From contig NC_019869.2 of assembly GCF_002234675.1 (NCBI RefSeq), forward strand, positions 9,844,015 through 9,908,014: a stretch of 64,000 nt of DNA, read 5' to 3'. The notes beneath the pieces are model-generated. The model was not told where the DNA came from, ran no database searches, and saw nothing but the letters and a program-made list of their open reading frames with translations. The stretch is from Oryzias latipes (lineage: Eukaryota; Chordata; Actinopteri; Beloniformes; Adrianichthyidae). Positions 26,268 to 40,700 of the stretch are shown here, one piece after another (the stretch's first letter is position 1; the number at the start of each line of letters is the position of its first letter). A program made the position numbers and the translations under genes.

Positions 26268-26905
26268 AAAACTGGACCGAGCGAGTGTGACGTCACCCAT
26301 AAAATGGTTTACTTCTAGCTCCAAACAAATGAAGTCAATTTAGTCGCCATTCTTTGTCGCAGTATGGATGCTGCCATGTTGGAGCCAGACGACATCAGTT
26401 ACCCGTGATTGGTTCGAGTTGCTCTGAGTTTGACTGGAGACCACATAGTTTTATTGAGGCATCTGATTGGTCCGTTAGTTACGAGACTGATATCCCTTGT
26501 GCTATCCTATGACCCCACCCTTACATTGTCGTGTTCTCCCTACCATGACAAAGGTGGATAAAGGTGGAAAGATTTCATGTAGTCCATGGACACCTGTGAA
26601 GATCACAAATCATTGAAGAAAAAAGGTTCAGAGCACTGTCTAGTGGGTCTAGATGACCCAACTCCCAATGGTAAAGTGCCTAGGATAGCACAAGGGTTAC
26701 CTTGCAACAAAAAAAAAAATCAGATTTTTAAGCTTTTACAAAAAGGTATCAGATCCAGAATAGTCATTCTAAAAAAAATAGAATGAATGAGTAATAGATG
26801 TTAATTTCTTTATAGAAGTCTATGAGATTTTGTCTTCTTGGAACCAGCGGGGACTTCCTGTTTGAAACAAGAGGGGGGGATGGGTCACTCAGTCCAGTTT
26901 TCATT
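26268..26905 (+). repeat. Family C repeat, copy 2, hosting a MITE
   Basis: The end ACTGGACCGAGCGAGTG and the reverse complement of its other end (ACTGGACTGAGTGACCC) are inverted repeats. MITE copy 7 splits it. Confidence 0.6.
26494..26696 (-). mobile_element. piggyBac-like MITE, copy 7, inside family C
   Basis: Full length with both CCCTTGTGCTATC-type termini. The flanking TTAA has decayed to ATAT on the left and TTAC on the right. Confidence 0.78.
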
Positions 26906-28148
26906 TACAGTCAGTGGTGCAAACCTAACAAGTCAGTTCTGGTTTACCTGAAAATCAGGTTCTGGTTTCTATTGGAAGTGAATTCTGGTTTAGTTCAAGG
27001 CCAATTTTATCCACAGGGACAATCAGACTAACCAAGAGTGGTAGTTGACCCAAGAAAACTAGCGACTGGCTGTGTCTGAATTCCCTCACTACTCCCCAAC
27101 TACCCAAAACTACTGAAAAATCAGATAGTGAGGGGCTATCTATCCCCTGGAGTTTAGCAGAAATTCAGACAGATCCTCACTATTTACTTTTTTTTTAATT
27201 GCCAAATATGACATCACTGATTTCCCAAAATAAAACATAATAAATATGAACATTTTAAGAAGGCCATTTATGAAACCAATGTGTTCCGATGATGAAAGCC
27301 TATTAAGAAAATACAATTAAATACAATTTTTAAAAATGGAAAATCATTAAAACGCAATGCATTGTGGTCTACAGTTGCCAGTCTAATGAGCATAGATGCA
27401 CACTAGTTTTTCGCAGAGACTCCTGGGAAATTTCCAGGGTACTGGAATTTGGAATTGTAGATTCGGACATCCTGAAAAAAAAAAGCTATATAGGGAGTGA
27501 GGAATAAGGGAATTTGGACACAACCACCGTGTGCTGTGAGAAAGAGGAAATACCTCTTACAGCATAAATCCAGAAAAAATAAGAAACATTGATCACAACA
27601 ACAACAAAAAATCCTGGTAAAGTGAGCAGCTGTTGGAACTGTGTGACATCGCAAAAGAGGTTTGGGTTGTGAAAGCAGCCAAACCAAACAAAGGCGTCAA
27701 ACCTTTGCTCATTTCCAGCTAAATGGAAGCACTACAGTCCTCTCCACCTATCAGAGTGTGCTGAGCTGAGAGCTTTCTGGATGTCTTCTCAGAGCTGATC
27801 TGCAGGACCAGCTCCCACTACTGTCTTCAGATATCATGTGCTTGAGGAGTCCAGATCCGTCTTCTATTAAAATGTCCAGCAGAGCATAAATAAATAAATA
27901 GGCAGACTGTGGCCTCGTGGGAATGTGATGCTCACGCTCCGTCTCTCTGTTGTGTGTTTCCCTGAACACGACAAAGCAGGTTCACTTTTAACACGAATAC
28001 ATTAAAAAATAAAGTTTAAACTCTGTAAAGCCTCAATAAAAAGGAAAAGTGATGTAACAGAATAAAATGTGGAAAGGATCAATGACAACACTGCAACCAA
28101 CTGGTATTTGTGTCTGTTAAATAAAGGTTTTAGAGTATCTGTTGAAGC
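26906..28148. other. btd-ankrd28 intergenic spacer
   Basis: AT-rich with no coding exon on either strand and no repeat that I recognise. It includes the far end of the ankrd28 transcription unit. Confidence 0.4.
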
Positions 28149-28154
28149 TTTATT
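28149..28154 (-). promoter_or_regulatory. Candidate ankrd28 polyadenylation signal
   Basis: AATAAA on the - strand about 600 bp after the ankrd28 stop. Other AT-rich candidates cannot be excluded. Confidence 0.45.
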
Positions 28155-28754
28155 GCTCTTTGGGGGGAAATCTAGTGCTATTAAATTATGGAGAGACATG
28201 AATAATCTGTGTAATAAACAGATTTTACATCCACATTCTGTCAGAATGCACTTTAAAAAGTCTGAAGGTGTTTCTTTGTTAATTGTATTCATCAGTGATG
28301 GTCCTCTGTGTCGGTCACAGCCGCTCAAAAAGGAGCTCTGTGTTTAGAAAAGGTTAAGAAAAAGAAACTTTGAGCTGGTCCCATTAATGTGTCTGTGTTT
28401 TTTTAGACAATTTACTTAAAGTTTAGCTGTTTTAAGGGTTGAAAATATGCCTTTGAGTGTTTGGAACCATTTAAAATAGTATCCATAAACACATGAGGCT
28501 TAGTTGAGGAAAATACTGCTAGTAGTGTCAAAGACACTGGTAATGTTAATGACCTTCACTTTTATCTACAGCTTGTATTATTGGGACTGCACCTCCAGGA
28601 AACGAATATCTGCTTGAGTTTAGTTTGTTTTTAGGTTAGAAGAAGTTCACCTAAAATAATCTACGTTGAACTTTTGTTTTTTTTACTCTCGGTTGTTATA
28701 TTTTCAAGTCTCCTGAGTGCCTGGCTGCTGTGCCAGAGTTGTGTCCGACTGTCC

Positions 28755-31700
28755 TCAGTACGTCTCTGAATCCGAGTCGTTCAGTTCGTCGTCCGTGGAG
28801 ACGGAGCGCATGAGCCGCTCTGGCCTGCAGAGAGAGGCGTGGTCAGCCCGCAGGAGGGCTGGCGTGTCGAAGGCCACGCCTTTGTGCTTGGAGATGGGGT
28901 GGTGGTTGATCACCGGCTGAGTGGGAGACAGAGTGGGGATGGCTGCTATGGTAACCATGGGAGTGGTGGGCATCATAGAGTTGAGAATAAGGGCGAGGCA
29001 GTCCGCCACGTCACGGTTAGGAGCGCAGGCCAAAGCCGGAGTGTAACCTGTGAAAGTATGAAAAGAAAAATATCTATAACTAACCTGCATTCATAGTAAA
29101 ACACGGATGGACAATAAAAGCAGTGGCACAAACACTGACCGTTCTCATCCACTGCCAGAACACTGGCGCCTTTTCCGAGCAGCTCCTGGACCACAACCGT
29201 TAGCCCCCTCCTGGCTGCAATGTGCAGCGGCCTACAGGAAAACAGAGACGAGCAGTTGCAGAACATCCAGCAGCTCGACCACACCTGACACGCTGGACTA
29301 CATACGTTTGGAGAGCAGCATTTGTACAGTTGACGAGGTTCCTGTCACTGACTTTCTCCAGGATCAACAAGGCACTGGTTTCATGACCCTAAAAGGAGCA
29401 AAAAGCAACATGACAGGAGATGGAAGCTCACACAGACATGCAGACGTCTTATTATTTTGTTGGTCGTTACTTATTTCGAATTCAGATTAGTTTCACTTTA
29501 TTTTCCCTGACGGGAAACTGTGTAAACGTGAAGTTTTTTTTAAATTTACTTTCTTTGTTTTTGTTTTGCTATGTTCTTGTTAAGCAGTTTTTTTTCAAGG
29601 ATGTGGACCATTTAACAAACAGTGACTCCTTTTTGGGACTATTTTCCACCGCTTGAGGGTCTGGGGCGCTCTGCGGGTGCATCATTTACACAATCAGCAG
29701 TCGTTGCCAAGCAACATCACCTCTTCTGGGGGTGGGTGAGAGGAGGATGTCACAGAAACTGAAATCCATCAGGAACAACAGTCTTCATCATCCTCATCCT
29801 CAGCATGAGGCCGTGGATGCTCTGCACAGCTCCTTCAGTCGGGCTTTAACACCTTGCTGCAGGATGGAGCCCTTCCACAGATCTTTTTCTTCTAGACTCT
29901 ACAATGTCTCATAGAGACTCAACAATAATTACTGTTCTTTTTCATTTTTTAAGCATCGTTTTAGCGGTTTTTATTATCTATCTGCTGTTTTAATAGAGCT
30001 ATGGTAGGAAGATAAGCAAGATCAATAAAGTTTTATTTTGTTCTTGTCAATTCTAAATGCCAACGGCTTTTTCACATGAACAAAAACATACAAACCAGTG
30101 ATTATAACTCATAGATGAGTTGATCCTGCTCTTTACATAATCGACATGCACAATTTTACAAAATGGTAAGAGTGAGTTTAAAAAAAACTACACACAAAAC
30201 TTCATAGTTACTGTCAAGATTTCTGTTGTCTCAAACAACATTTAACTCGTCTTTCTTTAAGAAATTTACGGCCAATCAATGTAGAGATACCATTCTATAA
30301 ATCTAAAAATGCACGTTCAAAAAAACCTGTTTTATTTCGTATTTCAACCACAACCTATTTAGAACAAATTTTGCAAACTTGCAATTTTTCCAGCAACATT
30401 TTATTGTGAAAAAAAAACATTTTACTGTCAGATTTTTCAAAAATCAAATACCAAAACTGTTTTTGTTTTTTTACCTTGCTACAAGCTAGATGCAACGCAG
30501 TGTTCCGCTCAGTGTCCTGCAGAGACAAATCGGCTTTACCGCTGCTGACCAGAACCTCTGGAAACCAGAAACGGGGAAATAAGAGAAAATGTCTGAAAGC
30601 ACGGGGTTTTGCTGTTATGTGCCGGTAAAATTCCCACTCACCCACAGTGTTGGTCTGTCCATTCAGGGCTGCCATCATCAGAGGGGTCCTGTGCATTTGT
30701 ACGTCTCCAACATTCACCTGAGCGCCGTGGCTCAGGAGGAGTGAAACACACTCCACGTGGTCCGAAAAGGCTGCAGCATGAAGGGGGATCCTGCCAAAGA
30801 GTCACCAGCAGAGGTCAGTTTATCCTCCTGACTCCCCCTTCTAAACCAACCACTGCATTCGACTGAATGAACTCTTTTTAGCATCTGCATGTGGAGCGGC
30901 AGGAGTCTGGGAATTGTAGTTTTTGATGGATTAAAAAAAAAACAAAGATTTTTTTCTCAGGTAGTCAGGAGATTATACACAGGCTGACATTTAATTCTAA
31001 TGTCTAAACTAAAGGGAAAAAGTCTCACCTTCCTTTAGCATCTGTGGCGTTGACAATACTTGCTCCTAGAGAGTCAATTAACATCTCTGCCACCCCCTCA
31101 TTATCACTCATGCTGTGAAAACAACAACACTGTGAGATAACCAGGTCTCTCTGAACATAGGTGTTTAAGAAGCAGGAGTCTTACACAGCACAGTGGAGCG
31201 GGCTGAAGGAGTTGCCTTTAATGTTCTTGACCATCTCCTGTTCTAGCAATAACTCCACACAGGCATCATAACCTGCAGGGCAGAGAGCAAAGCAGAAGAA
31301 ATCCCATTACTAACCAGCTTTATACACCACAGGAACCGTCACGTCCATTTACAGCAGCTCAGTACCGTTGTAACAGGCCCAGTGCAGGGGGGTGTAGCCC
31401 TGGTTGTCAGTGAGGTGCGTGTGGGTGAGAGAAGAGCCGGCGGTCTGCAGCAGAGCGCCCAGGACGCCAACATGGCCGCACGCTGACGCCAAATGCAGAG
31501 GCGTCCGGCCACGGGTGTCCTTCACACACACTCCAGCCTGACGCTGGAGCAGCGCCTCCACACAGTCCTCCTGTCCCGTCACCGCCTGACACGACAACGA
31601 CACACCAAACAACAGTCACACTGTGTGGAATGCTGACATGTCATTATGGTCTGTTTTCACAATTAAATCTCATTCATATTTATTATAAGCACATTATCAG

Positions 31701-34700
31701 TTAAAAAAGGACACTAGGAAGAAAACACACAAAAAGCAAAACTCATGTAAACTTTAACCGCAGATGTTCATTATTTTGTTCTCTAACATCTTGAAAAATT
31801 CACATCTTTATTTTGGTCTGATTACACATAAAAAAAAACATTTTTTACATAATTCAAGTAAAAACGAAGCACATCATGTCCAGTTTAGCAAACATACAAA
31901 GAAAAGTGAGAGAAAAAAAAGAATAAACTGAGTGTAATGAAGCACCAATGCTCAATAGTTTTCAAAACCTTTTAAGGATCAACACGTTTAAATCTGGCTT
32001 TTTAAATAGCTATCGCTGCCACATTTAGCAACAACTCTGTCTAAAGGAATTTGCTTTAAAGATCCACTCCAATGAAAATGGAGATGATGATGAATACGTC
32101 ACGTCGTTGTGAATTTGGAGCAGATTAAAAAAATGCCGTTTGAACAAGAGCTTAGGCGTTACAAAGAAAAGACGCTGCTCCCTGTTCTTCATCTGGCTCA
32201 AAGCTCTACGACTGGATAGCTCCACTAAAGCTCGCCATTTTTGTTGCACCAGTAATGTTGGACTGGGGTTGAGAGAGCTAGCAGGAGAGCATGTTAACAA
32301 AGAGTTTCCTTTTTCAAAATAATTTTATAGGAAATACTTTTTCCCCTGAAAAAAAATCTTTTTCTATTATGAATAGAGGCGTAAAACCTGGAAATTATTT
32401 TTCCTTAAAGCAGTGTGGACCAAGGCACAGTCCTAAGAAAACAAAATAGTATACATAAGGGAGAAGTAAAGGAACCACGCAAAATTATGCTTCTAAATGT
32501 GGCAGAAGTGGTTTGTAATGGATAAAGAAGTCTAAAAGAGGGTATCTCACCCCGCGGTGCAGAGCTGTCCTCCCCCAGCAGTCCTGAAACTCCACGCTCG
32601 CTCCATGACTGAGCAAAGAGTAAACACACTCGATGTGTCCGCTCAGCACTGCTAACATCAGAGGAGTCCTGTGCGCAGGAAGTTATCTTTCATTTTCACC
32701 TTTTTTTTACTTCATGTTTAGCTGAAACTGCTTAAGGTCACATGCAGTAAACTTTAGGAAAAGTCCCCAGCCTGAGCTATTTGGCGTTATGTGTGGATAT
32801 ACAAACTCACTGTCCACTGGAGTCTTGTGTGTCTATGTTCATGTGCTGGTTGTCGTTGCTCAAGAGTAGTCGCAGGCACTCTGCATGGCCATTCATAGCT
32901 GCATCAACAGAAAGACATGGTACGGATTTGATTATGTTTGTGAAAAAAATGTGTTAACATTTTAAAAGGGATGGATCTCTTGATCCTGCTATTATTGTCA
33001 CTGCTTATCGATCCAGGATGTTCCCTGTGGAAACCAGGAGGGAGAAGACAAATAGACTGTGTACCTTTTATTTTAGAACAATTAAAAACACAATATATTC
33101 ATTTTATGTCCTTCGCAACACTAAAATATAATTATCAAAAAATGCTGCTATCTCTTGGTAATAATAACATACCTTATAAGGCAGGGGTGGCGAACATGCG
33201 GCTCTTGGCCAATGAACGTGTGGCTCTTGGCGTCTCATCATATTTTCTACATACTGCGCCTCATTTCATAGTATTTTCCCTCTTAAACCACACTCAAATT
33301 CATCAGAGGGTTTTACTAATAATAATAAAAGTAATTTGGCTTTGTGTGTGTTTGATGCTGCTCTCGACACATACGTGACCGCCAATCATTTGTGCGGGTT
33401 ACGCCCAATCAATGCTGGAAAAAATAAGTCAACATTGGATCTGTGAAGAACAGGAAGATTCTTACTTTTTTACTGGTCACTATGTTTATTATTATGAGCT
33501 TTAGGAAGCAGTAAAATTGTTCATGGCAGAAAAGAACAAAACGTATCCCGCGGAAAATTCAGAACTCTTCCTGATCTGACACAAATTGTCTCCTTTATTA
33601 ACAAGTTGAAGCTTTACAAAGTGCACATTCAAAACAGCCATCATTCCACTTTCCTTCTTTGAAGAGCTCACAGCAGAAAGCTGCAATCCAAATGAATAAA
33701 GCTCAGGACGGGACGCTGCTTGCTGAATGGAAACTTTATACTTTGTGGTTTGAGGACCTGCAGCAGAAACGACCGCAGATCACTTTTCTCATTGACCCTT
33801 TAATGCAGAGACTGACTGCCTGAGATCCTTGCTTGTCACTGATGAGGCAGCGAGCGAACCGGAGATGATTGAGCTGAAATTTCTTTGAAAGAAGCTCCTG
33901 TTATGTTTTGGAGAACGGAGAAATCCCCGTGTGTAAAAGAGCTGCTCTCAATCTGCTGTTGATGTTCTCCTCAATAAATGTCTGCCAGTCCCTGTTTATT
34001 ACCTTGAAACACATGAAATCAAGGCATCGGTCTGTTCTGACCGACACTCACGTAAAGGAACTGATCAGAGATGCTGCAACTGGCCTGGGCGTTAGCCCCG
34101 CCTTCAGCCCCTAAGTCTCATGGGAAGTGGGGAATCTGGGGTGTAAAACCATGAGCCAGGGAGCTGTGAGCAGAAGTCAGTTAAATGCTGTTTGGCTGTT
34201 TAAGTGTGTGCAATGGGAGATGCTCTGAGTGTGATCAGAGATCAGGGAGAGGAGTGTTTTAGGGAAAATAATACGGTTTTAATTGCGTGTTGGTGTGTGT
34301 ACGTCTTGGCAGGTCAGTGTGTGGTGTTGCTCTTCGACTCTTACAGTGAAAAAATTTGTCTCTCGGTGTCAAACTTGTTCGCCAACCCTGTTATAAGGTA
34401 ACAACTTAAGAAAACAGTGCAATTAAAAACCAAAATGCAGATCATATCAAACAGCTTCCTCACTTCATAGAACAATAACAGTGGCACCAGGGCTGTAAGA
34501 TGAAGAAAACATACGATTTGTGATATTAGTGATCAATAGTGCGATGATAATATAATTTGCAATACATGAGCAAATACATCATTTCCATTTCACTGCAATA
34601 GTTTTATTTAAATAAGAGTCAAAATGACTTAAAATATACTCGTCTACATAGGAGGCGAACATCTAACATAAAAGGGCTCCATCTGATAGGTCAAATGAAC

Positions 34701-37700
34701 AAAAGGAATTTATTTGATTTGCCAAATAAATACTTCAAGCTGCCATAAGATTGTTTTAGCACATTTAAGGAAACCATTTTTCTCAATTTTGGCCAACTTT
34801 TGCGAAATGTGTATTGCACTATTTTATTTCAATTAGTTTTACATTGTATGTCGACTCATTTATGATTATTGGGGCCCAATATGAACTTTCAGCCTGTAAA
34901 TTTTATACGATTCTTGTTTTTTACAGTGCTGGTAGTCGCATTCAATTCCCCCCTCATTTTTATTAAAATTTTCTGCAGTTATTTTTGATCAACAACACTT
35001 CAGTCACGAGCTCCACGTGTCCTGCTAGCATGCACACCGTTGAAACTATAGCAACTAAACGTCTGCCGTGGATGGTCAAATTCTGCTAGAATCTGGTGTA
35101 TTTTAGCGCAGAGTTTGGACAGGTTACTGGTGTTACCGCCATTACAAACCACGTTGTGTTACATCTACCTTAGGAGAAAAAAATTAAACAGCGATTGGAC
35201 ATTTTTGCTCGTGGCCACTCTGCCATCCGCGTGCGTTTGTTGTCACTTCTCAGCGGAGGAATATGGGAGCATGTGAGCAGCAACCCCCCCCCCCTTCACA
35301 CTGAGGCAGGAAAGGGAAAAGGGGGGAATAGAGCATGCTGGTGCTATGCCCCTACGCCAACACCGTTAAGGCCTGAAACCTATTGGTTCGGTAAAAATTG
35401 ATGACGTGGCACCAGTACCGCTTCAGTACCGCATCCCCGCCTTTTACCAATAGGGCTTCAACTCCAGTGTTAACGTTCTTTCAGCAACCGACACAACCAT
35501 TTATGCAATTAACAAAGTTCTAGTGGATTCTGTCGTTGAGAAAAGCGGCTTTTCTGATGCTGATTCACGTTGATGGCGTAAACAGTCAAAGAGTTACGGT
35601 GTGTCAAAGAGCGTGTGTCATTTAGGAGTCACCGGCTACATCTCAGATGTTGAAGGGTTAAAAGGATCCCTCTTTTGGTGTTGTGATTGCGTACCTGCAG
35701 TATGTAAGGCCGTCTTTTTTTGCATGTAGTCGTGGATCATGGGTGAGGCGCCATGATGAAGCAGCAAGGAGACGCATTCGTGATGACCCCTGGAGCAGGA
35801 CAGACTGAGGGGGGTCCAGCCCTCTGGGCTGCGAACGTCCACATCCAACAGAGATGACAAGAGGACCTCCAGAGCTCCACAGTGTCCATGGAAAGCCTGG
35901 ATAAACGGAGAGCAAACACTGGGAAATCAATTTACAATTTTACATTAAAGACACTGATACACTTTTACAGAAAAGAAAGCGGTCAGATCGTCAAACTCAC
36001 CGCCAGATGGAGTGGGCTCAGTGGGAGCTGGCTCACAGAGTCCCTCAGGATTTCTGTTCCCGATGTTTCCATTAACTTTAAGAGAGAAGAAGAGTCAGTC
36101 AGATTTATAAACATGACGAAACAGTCAAGTTACTAAAATTATTCTAAGTGAAAAGGTCAATAAGGCAGCAGAGTAAGAGGCCTCTCCAAAGCTGCGTGGT
36201 ACCAGGAGAACCAGACAGCAGTTTGAAGGGAGTGCTGTAAAAAAAGTGAACCTTCACACTGCGCTGACCTGCCCTGAGTAATCCTATTATGAATGATCCC
36301 AAGTAAGTAGATGAATGCAACTCCATTAAAAGATCAGACCTCAGATGCATCTACCTGCATTCATGGCAGCACATGGGTAAATATTCTTTGTGGTTAAAGA
36401 CCCAACTGGATGAAAATTGCATTTTTGGGGTTTTGAACATGTTCCTGTGGCATTTTTCTGATGATGGAGGACATATATAATAAAAAAATAAACTTATAGT
36501 TGCATTTTCCAAATATTTCTTTCAAATTCGGAATCAGGAGCAGCAAAAAAAGCAAAAGATTATATTTGTGATGAAGAGATTCAGCTGCGAGGGCCACAAG
36601 CTTCCCTGCTCCGCTGTATTCGGATGCATCCACTTGCAGACATATAGATCCACAACTCAGAGGCAAATTTTTAATGAACTACAGCTGCTCTACAGAAACT
36701 ATGTCCTAGAAAACCACACAGGTTTTTGGATATTGCCTAAAAATGGCATAATTATAATTAAAAGAACACTGAGAACTCTATTACAATAGATCAAACGAAG
36801 ACCGGAGTCGGACTTTAACAGCAAAACAGTTCAAAATTAAAACATCAAACATATTCCAATGTTCAGCGTCGGAGACGTTCTCTTTTGACAGTTAAAAATC
36901 CAAAATCCAGTTAATCCCCAACCAAGAAAAAGTTTTTAAGAGAGAGCAATGATTACGGGCGAGTAAAACCGCCTTCTTACCACATCAAAGGGGGTTTCAC
37001 TGGCAATCTGAAAGAAACACAACCATTTTTTTGTAACCATGTGGTTTTACAGTGCATGTTTTTCCTCTACATTTCCATTCAGTATAAAACTGAACCTACC
37101 AGCTCCAGGCAGAGTGTGCGGCCATAGGCTGCAGCGTAGTGCACAGCAGTGTATCCCTGCTTGTCTCTCACTCTCGGATCAGCATCATTTCTCAATAGAT
37201 ACTCCACACATCTATCAATCATCAAAGGAGATTTGTTTTTTGATTTTTTGAAAGAAAGCCCTTTACTGCGACATGAGTTTACATTTAGACGCTCAAAGTG
37301 AAACTCACTTTCCATCTGTGTCAGAAGCAGAAGCATAGTGTAAGGGGGTGCAGCCCCTTTGGTCCGGGTCATTAACACTTGCCCCAGAACCCACCAGAGC
37401 AAACACAGACTGGTAGTTGCAGTTGGCGGATGCATAGTGTAGTGGAGCCCTAAGGAGTGAGATTGTTTTATTTATTTTTTTATTCAAGTCACGTAAGATC
37501 TGTTGTTACTTTCTTAAAGTCATTTAGGCATTTTACCTTCCAAAATGATCTTTCCTGTTAAAATCTGCTCCTACATTTAACAGCAAGTTCAGACACTCCA
37601 GGTTTCTGGAAGGACAGTAAACAAACCAGTGAGCCATGTACTAAACATCCTGCAGGGTTTTATTTCACTGCATGCCAGCCCATCAGAATGAAATATTTAG

Positions 37701-40700
37701 AAAATATTGATTAAAATAAAAACATTAAAAAAGATTCGAAGGAAGAGCAGTAAAACTTTAAAAAAAAGAAAGAATAGTCAACAATAGTCACCCTCCAGCT
37801 GCAGCTGCATGTAAACAGGTCCTTCCAAATTCATCGGGGGTGTCTATCACAAACCCTGCAGACAGAAATATGCCATCTGCATCAATTTGGATGTCAACTG
37901 TAGGATCTAGTAGACAAATTCTGTGTCAGCAGGAATATATACCTGAGGACAGCAGCTTCCGGCAGCAATCCGAGAAGCCGCTGAGAGCAGCCAGATGCAG
38001 AGGAAGCATCGCGTGAATGCCTCTCCTGGAGAGGGAAGGAAGATCAGCCATGACAGGCCATAAAAAGATGAGATGGTTTACAGGAAATAGTTTATCTTTA
38101 CTCATCAAAAGGTGTGAAGGGAGTACAACTAAAAAAATAATAATCAAAATATTAGAAGCTCTAACAAAGGTGGTGAGAGTTTACGAGGATCATTTATATG
38201 GTAAATGGCGTATACTTATATAGCGCTTTCTACCTTCTTACGAAGGCCCAAAGCGCTTTACAGTCACAGTCCCATTCACCCATGCACACACACATGCACA
38301 CACACATTCACACACTGATGGCGGCTCCGCTGCTGAACACTGGCGCCAACCTCCCACCAGAGGCAAGGTGGGCTTCAGTGTCTTGCCCAAGGACACTTCG
38401 ACACATGGGCGTGCAAGGCGGGAATCGAACCTGCAATATTACGATCATGGGTCGACCGCCCTACCGCTGCACCACGGCCGCCCCATATAAACTATATTCT
38501 CATTAAATTGTAATTTGTGCCAAATCACCGCAGCAGTGATTGCTGGCAGTTTGGACAGACCTGGCAGTGTTTGCTCCATGTTTAAGAAGAGCTGTGATGA
38601 TGAGTTCATGGCCATAGCGGGCAGCGATGTGAAGAGCAGTGTTTCTGTTCTTGTCTTCACAGTCAACCTCGGCTCCTATGAACACATGAAATCATTTCAA
38701 AAGTTCTTTAAAAACAAAAAATATATAGAAAACCATGTATACAGTGTGCAGGAACCAGTAAAAGTAGCTGCTGCTTGATGCATGAAACTGAGAGCCCAAT
38801 GGGAGCCTCCTACCATTTTGAATGAGAGCCTGGGAGCAGGAGAATCTGCCATGAGTAGCCGCCATGTGGAGGGGAGTCTTCCCATCCTTGCTCTGAGCAG
38901 ACGGATAAAGAGTCCGTGAGGAAAAACGATACCAGTTGTGTCTTTATTCAGTGTAGGAGAATTTAGGCAGGTTGTGTGGGCAGCTGCTCATCTGTAAATC
39001 TGCCCCTCTAGAATTTGAAAAGCTGAAACTAAGACAGTTTTCTTCGCAGACCACACACACCCACACACAGAGGAAGAGAGCAGCTTGCTGCCTCAGGGGG
39101 ACAAGCCTCCCCCTCCATCTTCCATCTGGCCCTGCATCTCGACTGGGAAAGAACCGCAATATCAGTTTCCATCACTGTCAACAAAGCGTTAACAACACTT
39201 TTATTTCAACTTTCTGTTCTTTCGCAGGTTTTGTATCAATCGGACATCTTACGCAAGCATGGTAATATTCCAGGATGCTGGAATCAGTGTGTGGGCTCAC
39301 CCGTGAGTTGATGCAGGCTCCATGGGCCAGCAGCAGCTCCTGGCACAAAGCTCCTTGCCTTGAGGAAGACGCAAAGTGAAGGGCAGAGAATCCCCTTTCA
39401 TTCACCTGAAACAAGACAGCAAAGTACATTCTATGCTGGCACTAACAATTTTAAAAACTACTTCAATAAAAATTGTGTTTTTACAGCCAAGTATTTCAAC
39501 ACCCTGTGATTTAGCAAGTTCTCCCACTTAGAAATCATGTTAAGTGTAAATCTCATTGCATGACATACGCTGAGCATTTGACGCAAGTTCAAGAACGCAA
39601 TAAACGCAGATTCTTGAATGCGTTAGCCCGTGGTGTTCACACTGAACAACAAGGAGGGGCTTCTTCTTCTTTTTCTACTGTTTACTAGAGCATGTCCTTC
39701 CACAAACTGCAATTTATAATTCCTCCTCCATGATCAATTTTCAAACCGTTCCGAAAATTAAAGTGGATGCCATCCGTACGTCGCTACCAAATCGGAGTTC
39801 CTGATTGGTCAGAGTCTGCGTTAAATGACACGCATTTTGTCCATAGAGCCCGAACATAGTCTAACATGTTCTTGTGGCATATTTTGTTAATGGATGAAAT
39901 ATTTTACGAAAATTAGGCTTATTCAAATTGTTGGGAAGAGAGGTGGGGTTGCCCTGTGCCGACTGTAACTCAGAGGCGAATTTTCAATGAACCGCTGTCC
40001 CTCTGCAGAAACTACATCCTAGAAAACGATAGGTTCTTTGATTTTGGCTAACAGCATATTTATAATTAAAAAGACCACTGGGAACGCTTTTACAATCGAT
40101 CAAAAGAGAATCTGTTCTCTGCAGGGTGATGCTCCCGTACCTGGTTGACATTGGCTCCTGCCTGAATGAGCTCACCAACTACAACATCTTGTCCGTTGTA
40201 GCAGGCCAGGTGGAGGGGTGTATTACCATAGCTGTTTGCCTCATTCACCTAAAGAAAAACATAAAACTTTTCAGCTACAACAAGCCCTTGAATGTGAGAG
40301 TAAACCATGGTTTCATGACATTGTGTGTTAGTGTGAACTTACGTGGACACCCAGGCCGAGCAGGTAGTGCACTGTGCTACTCATGCCACTGGAGGCAGCA
40401 GCATGGAGCGGGGAGTAGCCCTTCTTGTCCTTACAGTCAACCTCAGCTCCGCTTTCAACCAGAAGCTTTACAACCTCTAGATGACCTTAAAGAGAGGAGA
40501 AGGAGCCAGATTCCTTTATGTATAGATCCAGTTATTTTCTTCTCAGTGAATAAAATAATCGTACCCATGTAGGCCGCCCAGTGGATGGCTCGTCTGTCCT
40601 TCTTGTCAAACGCGTTAATATTGGATCCTCTTGATAGCAGCAGCCTTACCATCTGCCAAACAAGCATAAGCTAAGCAGGTGTTGATGTTTATTTGTCTTT

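Noticed and set aside
33430-34110. Possible protein gene in an ankrd28 intron
   Set aside because: Stops and frame shifts throughout; it lies between hAT ends with a target duplication, so it is a dead transposase.
38400-38484. Possible tRNA gene
   Set aside because: The A and B boxes belong to a SINE head with a SINE body and tail attached.
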